Origin: a virus
DNA length: 28,630 nt
Strand: one strand, 5' to 3'
Virus record (IMG/VR): IMGVR_UViG_3300032893_000232
Location: 1 to 28,630 of that record
A model generated the notes under the pieces. The model had not been told where the DNA came from, ran no database searches, and saw nothing but the letters and a program-made list of their open reading frames with translations. Numbering within the stretch: the first letter of the stretch is position 1; each line of letters starts with the position of its first letter. This document shows, piece after piece, positions 14,258 through 20,135 of the stretch. Made by a program: the position numbers and the translations under genes.

Positions 14258-14841
14258 AGCTGATATCCTCTAAATTCTGGACCGTGGAGTGGAGGATGCC
14301 CGTCATCGGGATTTGTTCCCTGTTGAATAGCCTGTTGTAATAGAATCGGCTTCCAATCTTTTAAGTGTTCTACACTTACCGGAACATACCGCATATCGTT
14401 GAAAGTGCTAAAATTTTCTCCTACCCCTACACTATCTACTACTCGGGCCGCATGAGTATGACCGTGGATGTTGAGGCGGAATCTCCGGAGTTGATTCGGA
14501 TGCACTGGAACATGGGTGAGTATATTCTGGCCTACCACTGCAGCCCCATAGAGAACCTCGAAATGCTGCCTCAGCATTCTATACTTATCCGTGCTGCCGT
14601 CATGATTCCCAAGAACCAGTCTCTTATATCCTCTCAAAAGAGGTAGTTTAGTGTAACCATCCCTAAAATATACATCACCTAAATGCCAGATCGTATCATT
14701 CTCAGCTACTACGGAATTCCAAGCTTCCACCAGAGCCTTGTCGTGAGCCTCAATATCCCCCCCAAATCCTCGGGTCTCGGCCATGAGTTTATGGCCGAAA
14801 TGAGTATCACTGATGACCCAGACTTTAGCCTGTCTAGCCAT
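14254..14841 (-). CDS. Calcineurin-like metallophosphoesterase
   Basis: A 195-residue member with all five motifs: D12/H14 (ISDTHFGH), D56 (HLGDVYF), N79-H80-D81 (LGNHDGS), H110 (ILTHVPVH) and H126/H128/H130 (NIHGHTH), which together hold two metal ions. Members cleave phosphomonoesters or phosphodiesters, including nucleotides and RNA ends. It follows the RNA ligase with a TAATG overlap, suggesting the two enzymes are made together; this phosphatase may heal RNA ends before ligation, but a nucleotide hydrolase role is equally compatible with the motifs. Confidence 0.9.
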   Translation of the reverse strand: MARQAKVWVISDTHFGHKLMAETRGFGGDIEAHDKALVEAWNSVVAENDTIWHLGDVYFRDGYTKLPLLRGYKRLVLGNHDGSTDKYRMLRQHFEVLYGAAVVGQNILTHVPVHPNQLRRFRLNIHGHTHAARVVDSVGVGENFSTFNDMRYVPVSVEHLKDWKPILLQQAIQQGTNPDDGHPPLHGPEFRGYQL

Positions 14842-15473
14842 TATACACCACCACTCTTTTCAATCCGCTCCAGTTCTTGGGCTGCTGAGTAAGCCTGTAC
14901 ATTCTTGGGAACGTCATCTTTCTCTAGGGTTGCTTTTACCATGAAATTCCCATGAGTATGGAAGGCTACTACTCCCTCCGGCTTGCTATAGCCGGGCGCA
15001 GCTACTGATCCGTTACTTCTCAAAAACTCCAGAGAAAAGTCTACGAGATCGTTAATCCGAGTCCCCCGAACAATCTCGGGGACCACATGGCAACAATCCG
15101 GTTTCCACTCAGCCCATCGAGTTGTGTTGAATAGACTGAATCGCTTCTCGTCTAATCCATACCCCCTCTGAATTCCTTTTCCCCACCACTCTCCGAAGTG
15201 ATGACCAACTCCAAGTCCAAGTAACTCTTCGATATGGTCGTAGCACCATCTGGCGAATCCGTGATTGTCCTTATCCGGTGTAATCCATCTGGTACGTGAT
15301 CCGACATAAATATCGTAATGGACTCCATTCTGGACGGTTCTAATTCCACTCTCGTCCGGTAAATCCCCGACTGAGGGCGTAATAAGAATCGATGCGTTAG
15401 TACCATCTATCTTCTCCGTTACGATAATCTCCCGATGGAGCCTTGGAATCTTTGGATAATCGTCAAATTGCAT
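14841..15473 (-). CDS. RNA ligase, Rnl2-like family
   Basis: A 210-residue nucleotidyltransferase. Motif I is TEKIDGTNA with K21 as the AMP-accepting lysine; motif Ia-like VGSRTRW follows; motif III/IIIa region GEWWGKGIQRGYG (E95) and FSLFN; motif IV PEGVVAF (E166); motif V MVKATL (K180). This set fits Rnl2-type RNA ligases that join 3'-OH and 5'-phosphate RNA ends. AAGGA nine bases upstream supports the ATG. It is shorter than T4 Rnl2, with little C-terminal domain. The 30 bases around its start are duplicated 52 bases upstream. The partner downstream is a metallophosphoesterase. Confidence 0.85.
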   Translation of the reverse strand: MQFDDYPKIPRLHREIIVTEKIDGTNASILITPSVGDLPDESGIRTVQNGVHYDIYVGSRTRWITPDKDNHGFARWCYDHIEELLGLGVGHHFGEWWGKGIQRGYGLDEKRFSLFNTTRWAEWKPDCCHVVPEIVRGTRINDLVDFSLEFLRSNGSVAAPGYSKPEGVVAFHTHGNFMVKATLEKDDVPKNVQAYSAAQELERIEKSGGV

Positions 15474-15525
15474 AACGATTATCCTTTGGCCAAGTTACAC
15501 TTGGCGGAAAGTCGTCGAATTGCAT
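15463..15525 (-). CDS. 20-codon ORF duplicating the RNA ligase start; probable relic
   Basis: The frame begins MQFDDFPPSVTW and stops after 20 codons; the RNA ligase begins MQFDDYPKIPRL. The ribosome site (AAAGGAT) and the first six codons are nearly identical at base level. It starts TAATG on the preceding gene's stop and ends inside the ligase's first codons. It may be the stub of a deleted tandem copy, or a small upstream ORF that feeds ribosomes to the ligase. Confidence 0.3.
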   Translation of the reverse strand: MQFDDFPPSVTWPKDNRYAI

Positions 15526-15686
15526 TACTGAATCCTTTTAACGTCTCCAGTCTTGGAGCCTTCGGCTACCTGAAGAACTTGGACATTCTCAAGTCCATGC
15601 TCTCTAGCACATGCCTCAGCCTCTTCCTTGGTCTCAAAGACCATTGCATCATTGATATCCGTAGAGAAGTCTTCCGGTTTATTCAT
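15525..15686 (-). CDS. 53-residue acidic protein
   Basis: A complete small gene in an apparent gap. It begins MNKPEDFSTDINDAMVFETK and continues as a charged helix-strand unit (EEAEACAREHGLENVQVLQV). The AMVFETKEEAEACAREHG pattern is common in small phage proteins with a ferredoxin-like or DUF-type fold, where a strand is followed by a helix starting at 'T.EEA'. AGAGGA lies 12 bases upstream. Function unknown. Confidence 0.6.
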   Translation of the reverse strand: MNKPEDFSTDINDAMVFETKEEAEACAREHGLENVQVLQVAEGSKTGDVKRIQ

Positions 15687-15694
15687 ATAGGTTG

Positions 15695-16903
15695 TTATTC
15701 CTCTAAAACTCTAGAAAGCATTGGATCAATTCTTATAGGAAACCCATCGTGATTTCCACTTACTTTATTCTTTGGAAAAGATAAATACCTCACATTCATC
15801 TTTTCATCTTCCTCAGTTGCTCCCACGCCCAGCATTAAATCAACTTGGCCGGGAATTCCAACGTTACTTGAGTCAACGTCCCCTCGGTTGAGGATTCTCT
15901 TGCCTGAGGCACTATCCGCAGCCTGCGAGACGGAGACCACCAGAAGCTTATTACGTTTGGCAAGGTTCCTCGCTTCTGTCGCAGCCTTTTCGAGAGCCTG
16001 AGTTCGATTATCGCTATCCACATCAATGTTACGAAGCTGGTCCAGAACAACAACTCTAGGCTGGAACTTAGTAACCAACCGCTGAATTGTGTCGAAATTT
16101 CCCGGAGCCAGCGGAGCAAAGATAACATTCTCGTATTTCCTTCGTTCTAGTAAGCTTTGCGCCTTAGCGGGGTCTTTAAGTACTTCATGTTTAGGCATTA
16201 AGGTGAGGCGGTTTATATACCGCATCATCAAATCTTCTACAGGGTCCTCATTTCCTACGTAAAGACAAGGAATATCACTAACAGCCCAACCAGCCAGCAT
16301 GTTAAGAACAATAAGCGTTTTCGCAATCTCAGTCGGTCCGAATACGAGGATGTGATGTCCCGGACGACAGCCACCACCCAACATATCATTGAGCCGCTTA
16401 GGCAGGATAGGAATAAGACCTTTAGGATCAAAGGATTTCTCCAGTAGATCGGTTACTGCAAACTTATGACGAATGTCCTCATCTTCACTAGAGCCAGTGG
16501 AAGAAGCCGAACCGATAAGGTCCGAGTACTTTCCTAATAAGCTCTTGATTGTATTCAAGTCTTCTGACTCTCTCTGCAAGGCCACCGCCAGCCTTAGCCC
16601 AGCGTCGTTCCGCCTCATCGAGTTCAGCTCTTGTAACACATTCTCCGGACTTGTTTCCGGAGGGTTCAAAAGGAAGTTCTTCAGTAGTTCCAGTTGGGAC
16701 TTGTTCTGGACCTTTCGTGAGAGTTTTGGAACTAATAGTTCCGTATCCACAGAATTTGCAGCGGAATCCGTTGTATAGTAATCCGTTATAAGTCCAAGTA
16801 ATAGGGTCGTGTCCGGAGCTAGCTCCGCAGTTCCCACAGAATCCTTTAACGATTCCCACGCTTTGCGGGACTTGAGACATGCTGCTAGAATCCTGCTTTC
16901 CAT
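15695..16903 (-). CDS. Replicative DNA helicase, DnaB/gp4-like RecA fold
   Basis: A 402-residue helicase. The N-terminal 130 residues resemble a DnaB-type N-domain (ESRILAACLKSRKAWESL, LITDYYTTDSAANSVDTELL), with a Ser-rich hinge, then the RecA core. Walker A is unusual: GPTEIAKT has Ala where Gly normally precedes Lys. Other core elements are YVGNEDP, Walker B RVVVLDQLRN, the VVSVSQAA strand, and GDVDSSNVGIPGQVDLMLGVG with the late arginine/sensor region. It should unwind the fork 5'-3' with the separate primase encoded just upstream. I chose ATG at 16903 because it overlaps the preceding stop (TGATG); GTG and TTG two and three codons earlier are possible. A second credible frame runs through the N-domain coding region. 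Confidence 0.88.
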   Translation of the reverse strand: MESRILAACLKSRKAWESLKDSVGTAELAPDTTLLLGLITDYYTTDSAANSVDTELLVPKLSRKVQNKSQLELLKNFLLNPPETSPENVLQELNSMRRNDAGLRLAVALQRESEDLNTIKSLLGKYSDLIGSASSTGSSEDEDIRHKFAVTDLLEKSFDPKGLIPILPKRLNDMLGGGCRPGHHILVFGPTEIAKTLIVLNMLAGWAVSDIPCLYVGNEDPVEDLMMRYINRLTLMPKHEVLKDPAKAQSLLERRKYENVIFAPLAPGNFDTIQRLVTKFQPRVVVLDQLRNIDVDSDNRTQALEKAATEARNLAKRNKLLVVSVSQAADSASGKRILNRGDVDSSNVGIPGQVDLMLGVGATEEDEKMNVRYLSFPKNKVSGNHDGFPIRIDPMLSRVLEE

Positions 16904-16922
16904 CACCAATTACTCGGTTCAT
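16488..16922 (-). CDS. Possible overprinted zinc-ribbon protein inside the helicase gene
   Basis: A 144-codon frame starting ATG at 16922, with GGAG ten bases upstream, overlaps the helicase N-domain in a different frame. It encodes FCGNCGASSGH, an aromatic/Gly stretch, then FRCKFCGYGTIS: two CxxCG knuckles 21 residues apart, exactly a zinc-ribbon layout. A charged helical C-terminus follows (RAELDEAERRWAKAGGGLAE). The helicase frame across the same bases also looks real, so this would be a genuine double-coding region. The frame is also open further upstream to 17186, inside the CCG gene, which weakens the case a little. Either a real overlapping gene or a striking coincidence. Confidence 0.4.
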   Translation of the reverse strand: MNRVIGDGKQDSSSMSQVPQSVGIVKGFCGNCGASSGHDPITWTYNGLLYNGFRCKFCGYGTISSKTLTKGPEQVPTGTTEELPFEPSGNKSGECVTRAELDEAERRWAKAGGGLAERVRRLEYNQELIRKVLGPYRFGFFHWL

Positions 16923-17289
16923 TGCCTTCGTTCTCCCACTCTTTAACGGCCTTGTCGTACTTGGCCATAAAAGCCCTTGAGGGTTTCCAGAAGAAGCCTT
17001 GGATGCGATTTCCGTGGCGAGTATGGAGCACTTTAAGGCTCTTAATGACTCGTTCCCCACGTCGTTCCAACCAAGCTGCGAAGGAGAAAGGGTTGAGGGG
17101 CCGTGCTTCTTGATTGGAAGCTCCAGAGAACATAATAATCGGATGTTCTTCTGGACGGCCCCACGACATATCTCCTCCAAGTTCATCTACCAGAACCTTC
17201 ATTGTCCACTTGTCGGAAGTACTATCTATCTCCTTAAAGCCCCACTCCGCAATTCCACAGCAGTGATTCGTCGAATAGTTCTTGATCAT
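16903..17289 (-). CDS. Unknown 128-residue 'CCG' protein, paralogue of the gene at 10860
   Basis: Matches the protein at 10860-11339 in three blocks: an N-terminal MIKNYSTNHCCGI, a middle PIIMFSGASNQ, and LNPFSFAAWLERRGERV followed by a strand and a helix (FFWKPSRAFMAKYDKAVKEW). It is shorter by about 30 residues in the spacer after CCG. Function unknown. It sits between primase and helicase and its stop overlaps the helicase ATG, which suggests a replication-linked role. GGAG is 13 bases upstream of the ATG. Confidence 0.7.
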   Translation of the reverse strand: MIKNYSTNHCCGIAEWGFKEIDSTSDKWTMKVLVDELGGDMSWGRPEEHPIIMFSGASNQEARPLNPFSFAAWLERRGERVIKSLKVLHTRHGNRIQGFFWKPSRAFMAKYDKAVKEWENEGNEPSNW

Positions 17290-17327
17290 TGTTCTTATTA
17301 TTCTCCATGTTATCAGACAGATACATT

Positions 17328-18191
17328 TTAGGAAGCTCCTTCGATTCGGGCTCTTATTTCCTCGTCCGAGCAGTATTTCAAATCTCTCTCAAGAATAGCA
17401 ACCTTAAAGTCCCCAAATAGCCTGAATTTCTTCTTAAATTTCAATGCCTTATCCGTGGCATCTTTGTCTAGTGCGAGAACAAGTGTACGGTCCAGCGAAT
17501 GAGCAAGTAACTCACGGCAACTATCGTAATTAATATGGCTCCCGTATAGACATGCCGCAGGATAGGTTCTAGAAACCTTAATCGCTGACAGAGAATCTTC
17601 CACCGCGACGGTGGCTTGAAGATTAGACGCTCGGTAGCTTTCCCGAGTAAACCAGCCCACTCTTGACCAAGCCTGTTCGATATATAGTTCCACCTTTCTT
17701 TGGGTGGTATCTCCAAAATTTCTTCTAACCTCCGTGCCCAATCGTATTTCATTGCTATCGCGGATCGGGATAACAAGCCTGCCGCTACCATCTTCTTCGC
17801 AAACTCCAAACCGATCAAGTTCTTCTTTTTCAAGATCGAATAAGGATAGAAACTGGGACAACGTAGTTGCTCCCAAACCCACGGTTCTACCGCTATACAT
17901 TCGTGTAGGCGGGTCAGTTGAGTTGCTGACGGGAGGATTATCAGGGTATGGGGTCTCGGATATAATCCCATTTCCTTTGCCACCAATATACCCATTGAAA
18001 CCACAAGTGGCACGGTGACAACAGTATCCAACTCTAGTTTGTGAAATTCGGGTAAGGGAAAGTGAATTTTCCCTAGTTCTACCGCCACCGCATAGGGGAC
18101 AAACAATCCCGCTTCGCTGTTCGCCCACTCCCAAGGAGGCGGCAAGTCGTCGAATTTGCTCACGAGCAGATCGGAAACCTTCACGATTCAT
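17328..18191 (-). CDS. DNA primase (zinc-binding plus toprim domain)
   Basis: A 287-residue primase of the T7 gp4 type but without a fused helicase. The zinc-binding domain uses C31/C34 (VCPLCGG), then C57 or C58 and C63 (YCCHRATCGFNG). The toprim core has E198 (VAVEDSLSAIK) and D242/D244 (LALDKDAT). It makes RNA primers for the lagging strand. AAGGA precedes the ATG at short spacing. T7 encodes primase and helicase as one protein; here they are separate genes with an unknown CCG protein between them. Confidence 0.88.
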   Translation of the reverse strand: MNREGFRSAREQIRRLAASLGVGEQRSGIVCPLCGGGRTRENSLSLTRISQTRVGYCCHRATCGFNGYIGGKGNGIISETPYPDNPPVSNSTDPPTRMYSGRTVGLGATTLSQFLSLFDLEKEELDRFGVCEEDGSGRLVIPIRDSNEIRLGTEVRRNFGDTTQRKVELYIEQAWSRVGWFTRESYRASNLQATVAVEDSLSAIKVSRTYPAACLYGSHINYDSCRELLAHSLDRTLVLALDKDATDKALKFKKKFRLFGDFKVAILERDLKYCSDEEIRARIEGAS

Positions 18192-18419
18192 TTATTCCTT
18201 AAGGGCTTCTTCGGCTATACCTCTAGCCCACTTATTAGCGAAAGGTAAACCATTCCCTCCTGTAGCATCTTTAATCTGATGGAGTGCCATAGTTAATTTC
18301 TCAATTCTTGGCATCACTTCTCTTTCGAGAAGAAAGACCTCAAACGGCTCATGGCGGAGTAAGATCATCGTCCGAGTTAGACGTAGGAAAAGAGGTCTTG
18401 GTAAATCTTGGATTCTCAT
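18192..18419 (-). CDS. Unknown 75-residue protein
   Basis: A basic N-terminus (MRIQDLPRPLFLRLTR) and a helical body (LLEREVMPRIEKLTMALHQI). I place the start at the ATG overlapping the previous stop (ATGA) with GAGG ten bases upstream; a longer frame to 18503 would read through GC-rich sequence of the neighbouring gene and looks like a shadow. No family recognised. It ends three bases before the primase ATG. Confidence 0.6.
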   Translation of the reverse strand: MRIQDLPRPLFLRLTRTMILLRHEPFEVFLLEREVMPRIEKLTMALHQIKDATGGNGLPFANKWARGIAEEALKE

Positions 18420-18823
18420 ATCGTCTCGTCCTCGGACTTCCTGTCCGTAATTGGTGGTGCGGCTTCGAGGGCCTCGCGGATGATGAGCGATGTTTGACGG
18501 CAAAAGCCGCAGCTAGAGATCAGGATTGTCTCGCTGATCTTCTCCAGCGCCGCGCGCAGCTGCTCGATAGTGTCGAGCTGCGAACTGATCGTGATGCACA
18601 AGTCCTCGTAGACGACAGCGTTTGATTGGAGCCGCTCGATCTCGGCCTGCTGCTCGGTGAACCTGTCCAGCAGTAGTTTCGAGTGCTTATGCGCGCCTTC
18701 GAGAAGGAAGCCAGCGGCCGGATCAAACACTAAGCCAGAGTTGGACGTGCCTGCTCTAGCCCACACGCGAGCGTGCTCCTCGATCAGCTTGCGAATCGGC
18801 ACCACCGGATTTGAGGGACTCAT
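18416..18823 (-). CDS. Unknown 135-residue coiled-coil protein of foreign base composition
   Basis: A GC-rich gene in an AT-leaning neighbourhood: codons end mostly in G or C (CAG CTG CGC GCG GCG runs). The N-terminal 50 residues include a short helix (IRKLIEEHARVWARAG); the centre is a predicted coiled coil (RFTEQQAEIERLQ, SQLDTIEQLRAALEKI); near the end is CGFCRQTSLIIREALEA, half a zinc knuckle. Function unknown. It is coupled by ATGA overlaps on both sides, so it has been fitted into the operon cleanly. Probably acquired recently from a GC-rich host or phage. Confidence 0.7.
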   Translation of the reverse strand: MSPSNPVVPIRKLIEEHARVWARAGTSNSGLVFDPAAGFLLEGAHKHSKLLLDRFTEQQAEIERLQSNAVVYEDLCITISSQLDTIEQLRAALEKISETILISSCGFCRQTSLIIREALEAAPPITDRKSEDETI

Positions 18824-19200
18824 ACCCCTCTCTCCACATCGTCCACTACGGGAGTAAAGTCTGCATCGATTACCACGGGATGAGGCTTCTTTTTCTCCTT
18901 AGCTGCTGAGAGTGCAGGATGCTTCGCAAGAGTCTCCGGATCGATTTCATCCGAAATGATGATTACTTCTCCCAGAGCCTCGTCATCTTCGTCCTCGTCC
19001 AGAGGCTTCCCCGTCATGGGATCGAGCTTGGGTTCCTCTTCATCCCATTGAGACTCTTCCAGAGCAAGGAGGACTACGCCTTCCTCTGAAAAGTAGGAAA
19101 ACTCAAGGACTGGTACTTCTCCAATTTCATCGTTGACGGCATATACCTCCGTTTTCTCGGGTACCAGTTTCAGAGCCTCAATTAGCTGCCTAGCATTCAT
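18820..19200 (-). CDS. Acidic 126-residue phage protein
   Basis: The N-terminal 50 residues (NARQLIEALKLVPEKTEVYA, PVLEFSYFSEEGVVLLAL) follow a common phage pattern in which a helix beginning with a 'LI.AL..VP' motif precedes beta-strands; the remainder is very acidic (DEDEDDEALGEVIIISDEID) with a basic patch (AAKEKKKPHP) and an acidic end. I prefer ATG at 19200; a GTG four codons earlier is possible. The first codons overlap the acidic gene upstream. Function unknown; it may form a pair with that gene. Confidence 0.65.
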   Translation of the reverse strand: MNARQLIEALKLVPEKTEVYAVNDEIGEVPVLEFSYFSEEGVVLLALEESQWDEEEPKLDPMTGKPLDEDEDDEALGEVIIISDEIDPETLAKHPALSAAKEKKKPHPVVIDADFTPVVDDVERGV

Positions 19201-19486
19201 CGTTGTTCCCACCTTCGTTAATCCACTTCTGGTATTCCAGATCGAGTTCTAGAAGCTCCAAATCCTCATCGTCTAGAGCAATCGAATCCCCTTCTTCCGC
19301 AAATTCCCGTCCTTCCGCTTGATCCAACTCCACGGAGAAGTCTTCCTCGAAGGAATGCTCATCCATACGACTAGGAGTAAGATCAAAGTCCAAGTCCCTA
19401 CGTACATCATCACTTGGTAACTCATACTCGGTGTCCTCTTGTTCCAAGTCGTCGGCCAGATCGCTGTATGCGTTGTTCTTGTCCAT
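19190..19486 (-). CDS. Extremely acidic 98-residue protein, possible DNA mimic
   Basis: By my count about 37 of 98 residues are Asp or Glu and only six are Lys or Arg (runs such as DLADDLEQEDTEYELPSDD and ALDDEDLELLELDLE). Phage proteins of this size and charge include DNA mimics that block restriction enzymes, RNA polymerase or nucleoid proteins (T7 Ocr is the classic example), but acidity alone does not prove this. I start at ATG 19486, preceded by AAGGA at nine bases, because the in-frame extension to 19609 is not acidic and looks like leader sequence. This is the first gene after a probable promoter, so it may be expressed early. Confidence 0.6.
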   Translation of the reverse strand: MDKNNAYSDLADDLEQEDTEYELPSDDVRRDLDFDLTPSRMDEHSFEEDFSVELDQAEGREFAEEGDSIALDDEDLELLELDLEYQKWINEGGNNDEC

Positions 19487-19670
19487 CGAGATATATCCTT
19501 TGGCAGATTTTACAGGGCCGTCGATCAGAGGGACATTGTAGTGTAACAACATCCATATTCTCAGCAGACCGCTGTTTATTGTGCTCATAGTGACAAAGGG
19601 ACGATCCATTAATCCTGATGTGGTAAGTGAACCTTAAGTACTTACTAGAATAGATATAGTCCACAGTAGT
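19487..19670 (-). other. Leader region upstream of the acidic genes
   Basis: About 180 bases between the probable promoter and the acidic gene. Two weak frames cross it: an in-frame N-terminal extension of the acidic protein from ATG 19609 (AGGA just upstream), and a 44-codon frame from 19556 with CPSDRRPCKIC. Neither is convincing. If untranslated, this is an unusually long leader for this phage. Confidence 0.4.
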
Positions 19671-19706
19671 CTTAGTTATTATATATCATCCCAAAAACCA
19701 GTTAGA
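19671..19706 (-). promoter_or_regulatory. Probable sigma70-like promoter
   Basis: On the - strand a perfect TATAAT lies at 19683-19678 inside TGATATATAAT, which also offers a TGA-TATATA extended -10. The -35 region is poor (TTTCTA at a 19-base spacer). It lies in one of the few real gaps of the - strand operon, in AT-rich sequence, ahead of the acidic genes. Confidence 0.4.
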
Positions 19707-19716
19707 AACGACTTAT

Positions 19717-19748
19717 TAGACCCACTTTTAAGTGGTAAAGTTCCCCAC
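19717..19748 (-). promoter_or_regulatory. Inverted repeat with alternative pairing after the HNH gene
   Basis: CCACTT-TT-AAGTGG (19722-19735) is a perfect inverted repeat just beyond the HNH gene stop. On the - strand an upstream AGTGG can instead pair with the CCACT of this repeat, so two hairpins exclude each other. There is no long U-run. The outer bases (TGGGGAACTTT ... GTCTAA) recur near 11352-11382. Confidence 0.45.
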
Positions 19749-19754
19749 TATTTT

Positions 19755-20135
19755 CTAATCTTCTTCAAGTGCTTGAATTCTATCATATTTTAGCTCTTTT
19801 AAGGCTCTTGCTACGACCTTTTTAAGGTTAACTTTCTTCTTCAAGTCCTTGGTTAACTGAGTCTTTTTCTGAGGTTTACCTACCCTATCCGCAGCATTCT
19901 CCGCACTGGTGCCCCAATACAGATGCCTTGGATTCGAGCAAAGTTTGTTATCACAAGCATGACAAAGATGAAACTTGTTCCCTTTAGGAACAGTTGTTCC
20001 TAAGAAATGCGCCAATAAGGCCCTACATTCTCCAGAAGTCTTAGTCCCTAGAAGTAAACACGCCTCATTCAGGTTTAAGTGAGCTTGCCTACTCTCCCTA
20101 GGTCGTTGAATATACTCATGAATATCAAGGAACAT
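19755..20135 (-). CDS. HNH endonuclease (HNH_3-like)
   Basis: A 126-residue HNH nuclease. The core is [20 protein letters not shown] followed by [11 protein letters not shown]56, C58, H59, C61 and C66 in the His/Cys cluster, N68, H71, and N80 as the final catalytic region. The C-terminal third is Lys-rich ([14 protein letters not shown]), probably DNA binding. Such free-standing HNH genes are mobile and often sit at operon edges; this one lies between the peptide-ligase cluster and the promoter gap. It overlaps the upstream gene by 11 bases. Confidence 0.85.
   Translation of the reverse strand: MFLDIHEYIQRPRESRQAHLNLNEACLLLGTKTSGECRALLAHFLGTTVPKGNKFHLCHACDNKLCSNPRHLYWGTSAENAADRVGKPQKKTQLTKDLKKKVNLKKVVARALKELKYDRIQALEED

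Noticed and set aside
17468-18184. A 238-codon frame inside the primase gene with a hydrophobic C-terminus
   Set aside because: The primase frame has zinc and toprim motifs across the whole region; the second frame has no motif, and its hydrophobic end follows from the bases of the toprim strand codons.
18420-18503. N-terminal extension of the 75-residue protein upstream of primase
   Set aside because: It lies wholly in the GC-rich neighbouring gene and an ATGA overlap with GAGG gives a better start.
19422-19556. A 44-codon frame with CPSDRRPCKIC ahead of the acidic gene
   Set aside because: Three Cys are suggestive, but there is no good ribosome site, the tail is low-complexity Arg-rich, and it overlaps the acidic gene start by 65 bases.
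19487-19609. In-frame N-terminal extension of the acidic protein to ATG 19609
   Set aside because: The extension is not acidic and a better-placed ribosome site precedes ATG 19486; it remains possible.
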